A stretch of 64,000 nucleotides of DNA, taken from NCBI RefSeq assembly GCF_001690195.1, contig NZ_LZGM01000021.1:1-64000 (forward strand), written 5' to 3'. The stretch is from Gilliamella sp. wkB108. GTDB lineage: Bacteria; Pseudomonadota; Gammaproteobacteria; Enterobacterales; Orbaceae. The notes beneath the pieces are model-generated. The model was not told the origin of the DNA and did not search any database. It saw nothing but the letters and a program-made list of their open reading frames with translations. A program made the position numbers and the translations under genes. Each line of letters begins with the position of its first letter. Position 1 is the stretch's first letter. Shown one piece after another: positions 57,069 to 64,000 of the stretch.

Positions 57069-57837
57069 AATCAAACCAGATCATTGAAGCCATTCTGCCT
57101 GTTTTATTTTCACGTCGGTAAGAATAGAATTTATCTTGTTCAGTAAAAGTACAATAATCACCGCCAAAAATATGAGTAATACCTACAGCAGTTAATCGTT
57201 GTTTGGCAATTAAATAGAGATCTGCCAAATATTTTTGCTCTTTCTCATTAATTAATTTAAATGCATTTTTTGCTTCTGGAGCAACTGCTTCAAATTGTTT
57301 TTTTACCTCAGCACCAACTTCAAATTTTTTGGCACTAATGGCAGGCCCTAGCCAAACTAAAATGTCACTCACAGGACAGATAAATTTCTTCACCGTCTTT
57401 TCTAATATTCCATGACATAACCCTCGCCAACCTGCATGCGCCGATGCAACTTCATCGCCTTTAACAGAACAAAATAACACGGGCATACAATCAGCCGTTA
57501 ATACGACGCTTACTTGTTTAGCCTGACGTGTATAAGACGCATCAGCATCGAGCATCTGTTTATTATTAACTATACCGATTGGGGTTTGTAACGGGAGCTG
57601 AGAAATATCAAGGACAGTCGTACTATGTGTTTGGTTTAGCCAATAGGGTTCACTTGGAATTTGTTGATCTTGGATCAAACGGCTACGATTCTCAGCGACA
57701 TTATCCAAAATATCCCCTGTTTTACTCCCCATATTTAAACTGTCAAAGGGTGCTAAACTCACTCCCCCCACTCTGGTTGTGGTAAATGCATGAATATTTT
57801 TCGGCGCAGACCAATAAGGATAAATTAATTTTATCAT
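57067..57837 (-). CDS. pgeF: Purine nucleoside phosphorylase / PgeF (YfiH, DUF152)
   Basis: 256 residues from the ATG at 57837; an in-frame TTG start four codons upstream would overlap rluD. Zn-site motifs of the YfiH/laccase-domain family are visible: LNQTHSTTV, VVLTADCMPVLFC and ASAHAGWRGLCHGILEKTV. It degrades purine nucleosides and has been proposed to correct misincorporated residues in peptidoglycan precursors. It lies a few bases after rluD, the conserved bamD/rluD-pgeF arrangement. Confidence 0.92.
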   Translation of the reverse strand: MIKLIYPYWSAPKNIHAFTTTRVGGVSLAPFDSLNMGSKTGDILDNVAENRSRLIQDQQIPSEPYWLNQTHSTTVLDISQLPLQTPIGIVNNKQMLDADASYTRQAKQVSVVLTADCMPVLFCSVKGDEVASAHAGWRGLCHGILEKTVKKFICPVSDILVWLGPAISAKKFEVGAEVKKQFEAVAPEAKNAFKLINEKEQKYLADLYLIAKQRLTAVGITHIFGGDYCTFTEQDKFYSYRRENKTGRMASMIWFD

Positions 57838-57842
57838 AATAA

Positions 57843-58817
57843 TCACCAATCTAACTCATCTTTATGTTGTTCAGTGTCTTCTTGTAATGCTTGAATTAAC
57901 TTTTGCATATCTTCAGGAATAGGTGCATGCCATTCCATCTGTTCACCAGTTATAGGATGAAATAATCGCAACATAGTTGCATGTAGTGCTTGTCTATCAA
58001 AATCACGTAGAGTTTGAATAAAAGACTCACTTGCTCCTTTTGGTGGTCTTGGACGACCGCCATATAGTGGATCACCAACTAAAGGATGAGCAATGTGTGC
58101 CATATGAACACGTATTTGATGTGTTCTTCCTGTTTCCAGTCGTAAACGTAATCGGGTGTGTAAGCGATATTTTTCCATTACCCGATAATGTGTCACCGCC
58201 GGTTTACCCGTCGGAAATACACTCATATGTGTTCTTTTAGTCGGGTGACGGCTAATCGGTTGATCGACTGTACCGCCTGCGGTGATAATGCCCATAGCCA
58301 CAGCTTCATATTCGCGGGTAATTTCTCTTAGCTGTAACGATTCAACTAAATGAGTTTGGGCAACAATATTTTTTGCAACAACCATTAAACCAGTCGTATC
58401 TTTATCTAACCGATGCACAATGCCGGCTCGTGGTACTTGCGAAATTTTGGGATAATAATGAAGCAATGCATTAAGTACAGTACCATTTGGATTACCTGCT
58501 CCGGGATGAACAACTAAATCTCTTGGTTTGTTGATCACCAAAATATCATCATCTTCATAAACAATATCCAGTTTAATATTTTCGGCTTGATGATAAGTTT
58601 CTTCTTCTATTTCTGCATTAATGGTTATTTTTTCACCGCCTAACACTTTTTCTTTCGGTTTATTGATAATAATACCGTTGACTAAGACTTTATTATTAAT
58701 AATCCAATCTTTAATTCGCGATCGTGAATAATCAGGTAAAAGCTGTGATATTGCTTGATCTAATCGCATTCCAAGTAGTGTTTGAGGTATTTCAGTTAAT
58801 AATTTTAACTCATGCAT
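57843..58817 (-). CDS. rluD: 23S rRNA pseudouridine synthase RluD
   Basis: 324 residues (E. coli 326). Makes pseudouridines 1911, 1915 and 1917 in 23S rRNA helix 69. An S4-like domain (about 15-75) precedes the catalytic domain with HRLDKDTTGLMVVAK, in which Asp138 is the nucleophile, and RLETGRTHQIRVHM. Divergent from bamD, 93 bases apart, as in many gammaproteobacteria. Confidence 0.96.
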   Translation of the reverse strand: MHELKLLTEIPQTLLGMRLDQAISQLLPDYSRSRIKDWIINNKVLVNGIIINKPKEKVLGGEKITINAEIEEETYHQAENIKLDIVYEDDDILVINKPRDLVVHPGAGNPNGTVLNALLHYYPKISQVPRAGIVHRLDKDTTGLMVVAKNIVAQTHLVESLQLREITREYEAVAMGIITAGGTVDQPISRHPTKRTHMSVFPTGKPAVTHYRVMEKYRLHTRLRLRLETGRTHQIRVHMAHIAHPLVGDPLYGGRPRPPKGASESFIQTLRDFDRQALHATMLRLFHPITGEQMEWHAPIPEDMQKLIQALQEDTEQHKDELDW

Positions 58818-58910
58818 ATGTAATTTATCTATTTGAAGCTGTTTTGTTTTAGAGTATTATATACTAATCATAGCCGTTAATGTTTATTTATATTTTGGAT
58901 TGAAAACTGA

Positions 58911-59705
58911 ATGAAATTACGTTTACACTCTCTATTAGCTATCTGTTTAAGTGGCATGCTAATTGGCTGCACTTCTTCAAAGCCTGATGTTGAAAATGTA
59001 TCAGAACTTGAACTTCACTCTAAAGCTCGACAAGAACTTGATAGTGGCAACATAAAGTCCAGTATTACCATTTTAGAGGCTATGGATAAGAATTATCCTT
59101 TTGGTCCTTATTCTCAACAAGTACAACTCGATTTGATTTATGCGTATTATAAATCTGGAGATTTACCTCTTGCTGTTGCACAAATCGACCGCTTTTTAAA
59201 ATTAAACCCAACACATCCTAATATTGATTGGGTTATTTATATGCGTGGTCTATCAAATATGGCGCAAGATAATAACACTATTCAAGGTTGGTTCAATGTT
59301 GATCGTTCCGATCGTGATCCTGAATTTGCAACCGCTGCCTTTAAGGATTTTACCTACTTAGTTTCAAGTTTCCCAACCAGCCAATATGTTGCTGATGCGC
59401 AAAAACGTCTTGTTTTCTTGAAAAATAGACTCTCTCGTTATCAACTAAAAATAGCACAATTCTATACTAAACGCGGTGCTTATGTGGCTGTGATTAATCG
59501 CGTAACGCAAATGCTTTCTTATTTCCCTGATACTGATTCAACTAAACAAGCGCTTTTATTAATGCGTGATGCTTATAATGAGTTGGGATTAGTTGATGAA
59601 ACACAAAAAGTTGATCAGTTAATTCAAGCTAATCTTGAAAATATGCCTAAAGAAGAACAACGATCTTTCTTATCAAGATTCACCAGCGTATTTAATGGCG
59701 GTTAG
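58911..59705 (+). CDS. bamD: Outer-membrane assembly lipoprotein BamD
   Basis: 264 residues (E. coli 245). Lipobox LIGC with Cys20 as the acylated residue, then TPR-like repeats with YPFGPYSQQVQLDLIYAYYKSGDLPLAVAQIDRFL, HPNIDWVIYMRGLSNM and SSFPTSQYVADAQKRL. It is part of the BAM complex that folds beta-barrel proteins. The N-terminal extension is small. Confidence 0.95.
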   Translation: MKLRLHSLLAICLSGMLIGCTSSKPDVENVSELELHSKARQELDSGNIKSSITILEAMDKNYPFGPYSQQVQLDLIYAYYKSGDLPLAVAQIDRFLKLNPTHPNIDWVIYMRGLSNMAQDNNTIQGWFNVDRSDRDPEFATAAFKDFTYLVSSFPTSQYVADAQKRLVFLKNRLSRYQLKIAQFYTKRGAYVAVINRVTQMLSYFPDTDSTKQALLLMRDAYNELGLVDETQKVDQLIQANLENMPKEEQRSFLSRFTSVFNGG

Positions 59706-59798
59706 TTTATTCAACAGCCATTATCTTCACTATTTTAGATCTCTATGGCTATTTAAATTCTTAAATAGCCCTTCTCATTTAAGTCTTGAATTCAGCAG

Positions 59799-60419
59799 TT
59801 ACTTTCTGACAAAAACATAACGATATTCTGTTCCATCATAAATATTTAAAACGGTTTCAACTAATATAGAGGGAACTGTCTTGTTCTTAGATTCTAAAGT
59901 AAATTGTGTGTCCAAAATTTGTTTATGAAGATATTGGATAAATTGTAAATATTGCTCTTTATCTTTTTTGGATAAAAGTGGGATAGGTCCGTTTACGATT
60001 AATATCTCGATACGCTTTTGCTCAAATTCCAAAATAGTAGTTTGGTTAAATCCATAAAGCGGTTTTTTTATTTTGAATATGGTAACCTTTTTTAACGTTT
60101 CCCATTGAAACATCTGATTTAGATTTTTATGGTTATCAAAATTAGCACCATTAAAAACTATATCAATAGTTAATTTCTTCCGAAAAACCCTCGCGATGCA
60201 CATACTAATAATGCAACCTGAGGCAAGACCAACAATAATTGGCACTACAAAAATAACGACATTAAACCAATCTTCTCTTAATGTCTCTGGGGCAAATTGC
60301 GTTAGTAAATAGGAAATAATACAAAATGCCACTGTGCATGCAAATAGTATTGTTAAACAAGCTAAAGCTATCAATGATCGCCTTGTTAAATGTCTAAATT
60401 CAAAACGTAAATTTTCCAT
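59799..60419 (-). CDS. Membrane protein of unknown function, YcxB-like shape
   Basis: 206 residues with two strong hydrophobic segments (about 15-41 and 51-74), followed by a soluble beta-rich part (TIDIVFNGANFDNHKN, LQFIQYLHKQIL). The layout of two helices and a PH-like domain recalls YcxB-type proteins, but there is no firm signature. It lies between bamD (convergent) and leuS (divergent) and seems to be transcribed alone. No function is proposed. Confidence 0.6.
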   Translation of the reverse strand: MENLRFEFRHLTRRSLIALACLTILFACTVAFCIISYLLTQFAPETLREDWFNVVIFVVPIIVGLASGCIISMCIARVFRKKLTIDIVFNGANFDNHKNLNQMFQWETLKKVTIFKIKKPLYGFNQTTILEFEQKRIEILIVNGPIPLLSKKDKEQYLQFIQYLHKQILDTQFTLESKNKTVPSILVETVLNIYDGTEYRYVFVRK

Positions 60420-60650
60420 ATTTTTCTATTTTAATACCTTAATTTCTCTGAAAAAGGGATTATATTTATAAACTATTGCCATGTCATCTGTATGTTTTTT
60501 GTCAACTCGACATATCTCATTTAACTTTAAAATTAGCATTACTGATAAATCACTCTTTTCGATTCATATAACGTTTGTAAAACGTGTCAATAACCAATAC
60601 AATTAGCAGATTATTTTTATTAGCAATAATAGATAGGACATTAATTCATC

Positions 60651-63233
60651 ATGCAAGAACAATATCGCCCCGATGAAATCGAAGCCACAGTACAGAATCA
60701 TTGGCTTGAAAATAAGACATTTCACGTTACCGAAGATCCTTCCAAACAAAAATATTACTGTTTATCCATGTTGCCTTATCCTTCCGGGCGTTTGCATCTT
60801 GGTCATGTTCGTAACTACACTATCGGCGATACCATTTCGCGTTATCATCGCCTAAATGGGAAAAATGTACTACAACCAATTGGTTGGGATGCATTTGGAT
60901 TACCCGCAGAAGGCGCAGCGGTAAAACATAATACGGCACCCGCTAAATGGACCTATGAAAATATTGCTTATATGAAAAAGCAATTGCAATTATTAGGTTT
61001 TGGTTATGATTGGGATCGTGAAGTGACCACTTGTCGCCCTGAATATTATAAGTGGGAACAATGGTTCTTTACTAAATTGTATGAAAAAGGCTTAGTGTAT
61101 AAAAAAACCTCAGCAGTTAACTGGTGTCCAAACGATCAAACGGTACTGGCTAATGAGCAAGTGGTTGAAGGTTGTTGTTGGCGTTGTAATACACCTGTTG
61201 AGCGTAAAGAGATCCCACAATGGTTTATAAAAATCACTGAGTATGCCGAAGAGTTACTTAATGATTTAGATACACTTGAAAGCTGGCCTGAACAAGTCAA
61301 AACCATGCAACGTAACTGGATCGGTCGTTCTGAAGGTGTCGAATTTGATTTTGCCGTTGAAAATTACGCGGATAAATTACGTGTTTACACGACTCGTCCT
61401 GACACTTTAATGGGCGTGAGTTTTGTCTCTGTTGCTGCAGAACATCCGTTAGCTCAATTAGCTGCTAAAAACAATCCTCAAATAGCAGAATTTATTGCTG
61501 AATGCAAAAATACCAAAACTGCCGAAGCGGATATGGCAACTATGGAAAAGAAAGGAATTGCAACAGGTTTTTACGCAATTCACCCTCTTAGCGGAGATAA
61601 AGTTCCTGTCTGGATCGCCAACTTTGTATTGATCGAATATGGTACTGGTGCCGTAATGGCGGTGCCGGGACATGACGAACGTGATTATGAATTTGCCAGC
61701 AAATATCAACTACCGATTAAACCGGTTATTTTAAATCAACAAGGTGAAGCGCCAGATTTATCTGAGCAAGCTTATACTGAACACGGTAACTTATTTAATT
61801 CAGGTGAATTTGACGGACTTAATTTTGAGCAAGCCTTTAATGCCATTGCAGATAAATTAATCGCTCTCGGAATTGGTGAGCGCAAAGTGAATTATCGCCT
61901 ACGTGATTGGGGTGTATCACGCCAACGTTATTGGGGAGCGCCAATCCCAATGGTCACATTAGAAGATGGAACAACCATACCAACTCCCGAAGATCAGATC
62001 CCGGTTATATTACCAGAAAATGTGGAAATGAATGGTATTACTAGTCCAATTAAAGCCGATCCAAATTGGGCTAAAACGACCATTAACGGTCAACCTGCAC
62101 TTCGCGAGACCGATACTTTTGATACATTTATGGAGTCATCTTGGTATTATGCTCGTTACACTTGCCCACACTACGATAAAGGGATGTTGGATGAAAAGGC
62201 TGCCAATTACTGGTTACCGGTAGATCAGTATGTGGGGGGTATTGAGCATGCTATTATGCATCTACTCTACTTTAGATTCTTTCATAAATTGATGCGTGAT
62301 TTTGGTTTAGTCTCCTCTGATGAACCAGCCAAACGCTTATTATGTCAAGGTATGGTATTAGCGGATGCATTTTATTATACCAGCCCAACCAATGAACGTA
62401 TTTGGGTATCACCAACTGAAGTTACTATTGAACGAGATGAAAAAGGTCGCATTGCTAAAGCTGTTGATAGTCATGGCAATGAGTTAGTACATGCTGGCAT
62501 GACTAAGATGTCAAAATCGAAAAATAATGGTATCGATCCTCAAGAAATGGTAGAAAAATATGGTGCTGATACTGTTCGCTTATTTATGATGTTCGCATCC
62601 CCTGCTGATATGACCCTTGAATGGCAAGAATCAGGTGTTGAAGGCGCTAATCGCTTTATTAAACGTGTTTGGCGTTTGGTCTTTGAGCATACTCAAAAAG
62701 GTAAAACCAATGCACTTGACCTTGCTCATTTAGACAGTGAACAAACATCGCTTCGTCGTGAATTACATAAAACTATCGCTAAAGTGAGCGATGATATCGG
62801 CCGTCGTCAAACGTTTAATACCGCCATTGCCGCAGTAATGGAATTTATGAACCGATTACAAAAAGCACCGCAAGAAACAGAGCAAGATCGTGCATTAATG
62901 GATGAAGCCTTAAATGCAATTGTGCGTTTACTTTATCCGATGATCCCTCATGCATGCTTTGTTATGTGGCAAGCATTAGGTCATAAACAAACTATTGATG
63001 AGGCAACTTGGCCTATTGCTGATGAGTCGGCAATGGTTGAAGATGAAAAACTCATTGTGGTACAAATCAATGGTAAAGTGCGCGGTAAATTCACAGTACC
63101 GGCTAATGCTGACCAAGATTTTGTTGTGAACCAAGCAAAACAAGAAGCAAATATTCAAAAATACTTGAGTGACGTAACTATTCGTAAAATCATTTATGTA
63201 CCAGGTAAATTATTAAATATTGTTGTTGGTTAA
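60651..63233 (+). CDS. leuS: Leucyl-tRNA synthetase
   Basis: 860 residues, the same length as in E. coli. The HIGH-like motif is HLGH at 49-52 in [13 protein letters not shown] and KMSKS lies near 619-623 in [11 protein letters not shown]. The editing domain shows [22 protein letters not shown] and [19 protein letters not shown]. It charges tRNA-Leu. Followed by lptE and holA in the usual order. Confidence 0.98.
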   Translation: MQEQYRPDEIEATVQNHWLENKTFHVTEDPSKQKYYCLSMLPYPSGRLHLGHVRNYTIGDTISRYHRLNGKNVLQPIGWDAFGLPAEGAAVKHNTAPAKWTYENIAYMKKQLQLLGFGYDWDREVTTCRPEYYKWEQWFFTKLYEKGLVYKKTSAVNWCPNDQTVLANEQVVEGCCWRCNTPVERKEIPQWFIKITEYAEELLNDLDTLESWPEQVKTMQRNWIGRSEGVEFDFAVENYADKLRVYTTRPDTLMGVSFVSVAAEHPLAQLAAKNNPQIAEFIAECKNTKTAEADMATMEKKGIATGFYAIHPLSGDKVPVWIANFVLIEYGTGAVMAVPGHDERDYEFASKYQLPIKPVILNQQGEAPDLSEQAYTEHGNLFNSGEFDGLNFEQAFNAIADKLIALGIGERKVNYRLRDWGVSRQRYWGAPIPMVTLEDGTTIPTPEDQIPVILPENVEMNGITSPIKADPNWAKTTINGQPALRETDTFDTFMESSWYYARYTCPHYDKGMLDEKAANYWLPVDQYVGGIEHAIMHLLYFRFFHKLMRDFGLVSSDEPAKRLLCQGMVLADAFYYTSPTNERIWVSPTEVTIERDEKGRIAKAVDSHGNELVHAGMTKMSKSKNNGIDPQEMVEKYGADTVRLFMMFASPADMTLEWQESGVEGANRFIKRVWRLVFEHTQKGKTNALDLAHLDSEQTSLRRELHKTIAKVSDDIGRRQTFNTAIAAVMEFMNRLQKAPQETEQDRALMDEALNAIVRLLYPMIPHACFVMWQALGHKQTIDEATWPIADESAMVEDEKLIVVQINGKVRGKFTVPANADQDFVVNQAKQEANIQKYLSDVTIRKIIYVPGKLLNIVVG

Positions 63234-63269
63234 TATTGTTGAATAATTAAAGAACAGGTGGTCGTACCC

Positions 63270-63764
63270 ATGAAAAAATATTTAACTTTACTCTTGTTAT
63301 TAGCAATATCACTAACAGGTTGCGGGTTTCATTTACAACATAATACCGAAGTACCTGAGCGATTTAAAACAATGTCTTATATGAGCTACGATCCATATGG
63401 ACGTTTATCGCGTGATATCAAAGAAATATTAAGCGATAATCACGTTAAATTAGCTAATGAAGATACTTCTGGAAAATATCCATCATTAAGAATTACCGGA
63501 GATCATTTAGACCGTAACACTATTTCGATTTATCAAGATGGTAAAGCGGCTGAATATCAACTGGTATTGACTGTTTCAGCACAAGTGGTAATTGCCGGGC
63601 AACAAATCTATCCAATTAATGTACGAGTATTTCGTACATTCTTTGATAACCCATCTAAAGCATTAGCCAAAACAGCAGAACAGAATTTAATTGAAGATGA
63701 AATGTATGAAGAAGCCGCTAAACAAATTATCGGTAAATTAAAATCGGTTGATACTGTAAATTAA
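63270..63764 (+). CDS. lptE: LPS-assembly lipoprotein LptE
   Basis: 164 residues from the ATG at 63270; an in-frame GTG at 63258 is less likely. Lipobox LTGC with Cys18 as the acylated residue, then GFHLQHNTEVPERFKTM and the strand QDGKAAEYQLVLTVSAQVV. It plugs and folds the LptD barrel at the outer membrane. Between leuS and holA, eight bases from the latter. Confidence 0.93.
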   Translation: MKKYLTLLLLLAISLTGCGFHLQHNTEVPERFKTMSYMSYDPYGRLSRDIKEILSDNHVKLANEDTSGKYPSLRITGDHLDRNTISIYQDGKAAEYQLVLTVSAQVVIAGQQIYPINVRVFRTFFDNPSKALAKTAEQNLIEDEMYEEAAKQIIGKLKSVDTVN

Positions 63765-63771
63765 ATTTTCC

Positions 63772-64000
63772 ATGATAAGAATCAATGCAGATCAAATTAC
63801 CAATAAATCAGGATCGTCCTATTATTTATTAATAGGCAACGATCCTTATTTACAACATTACGTAAAAACGCAGTTACAAAACGCTTTCAAACAGGCAGGA
63901 TTTAATGAGCAACTTACCTTTACCATAGATAATCAAACTGATTGGACTGCAATTTATGACAGTTGTCAGGAAATGAATCTATTTTCGACAAGTACGCTTA
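63772..64000 (+). CDS. holA: DNA polymerase III delta subunit (partial)
   Basis: Only the first 76 codons are in the window: MIRINADQITNK, YYLLIGNDPYLQHYVKTQL, TFTIDNQTDWTAIYDSCQ and EMNLFST. These match the N-terminus of E. coli HolA. It is part of the clamp loader. Cut by the window end; the lptE-holA spacing is normal. Confidence 0.9.
   Translation, partial: MIRINADQITNKSGSSYYLLIGNDPYLQHYVKTQLQNAFKQAGFNEQLTFTIDNQTDWTAIYDSCQEMNLFSTSTL

Overview
The window is AT-rich gammaproteobacterial chromosome. Gene content and order resemble Pasteurellaceae/Enterobacterales-type genomes (coaE-zapD-yacG, bamD/rluD-pgeF, leuS-lptE-holA, a glgBXCAP-type operon, ppsA/ppsR divergent). The low GC, the lineage-restricted secreted paralogs and the mix of gut-fermenter functions fit best with an Orbaceae host-gut bacterium (Gilliamella/Frischella/Orbus group). 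That assignment is an inference from gene content; no rRNA or tRNA gene was seen.

Layout. 1-5.0 kb: a redox cluster of an AegA-like Fe-S/FAD oxidoreductase, a HydN-like ferredoxin and a formate dehydrogenase H homologue with Cys in place of selenocysteine. 5.0-7.2 kb: cell-wall genes mltG and alr. 7.3-7.7 kb: a degenerate, cas-less CRISPR array with type I-F-like repeats at about 60-bp spacing. 7.9-11.4 kb: PEP synthase and its regulator PpsR, divergent. 11.5-16.8 kb: secreted proteins of unknown function, including a tandem family of three six-cysteine paralogs, followed by an IS3-type transposase remnant. 17.4-18.7 kb: ygbA and a shikimate-dehydrogenase-like gene. 18.8-22.9 kb: a carbohydrate operon (PTS IIA-IIB-IIC, PfkB kinase, class II aldolase) with a consensus CRP site upstream. 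23.4-32.1 kb: mostly core genes (ycaO, tsaD, yacG, zapD, coaE, lexA) plus a hisJQM uptake operon with no ATPase gene. 32.3-41.6 kb: a complete glycogen synthesis/degradation operon. 42.1-44.8 kb: a DeoR regulator, a HAD phosphatase and a small membrane-anchored protein. 45.0-64.0 kb: clpB, a TonB-dependent copper-type receptor with a DUF2946 protein, queD-queE behind a probable preQ1 riboswitch, four tandem DUF1176 paralogs, then pgeF, rluD, bamD, leuS, lptE and the start of holA.

How the genes work together. The aegA-hydN-fdhF cluster would move electrons from formate through ferredoxin-like proteins to a flavoprotein. The PTS-kinase-aldolase operon would import and phosphorylate a sugar, phosphorylate it again and split it to triose phosphates under catabolite control. 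The glg operon stores and mobilises glucose, and PpsA/PpsR set the PEP/pyruvate balance that also feeds the PTS. The accessory part is mainly exported, cysteine-containing paralog families in tandem arrays, with repeats between or beside them.

The observations most worth a second look are the decayed I-F-like CRISPR array, the preQ1-I-type riboswitch in front of queD, an NtrC/sigma-54-like promoter leading into an orphan terminator (candidate small RNA), the 109-bp tandem repeat inside the DUF1176 cluster, and the two tandem families of secreted proteins.
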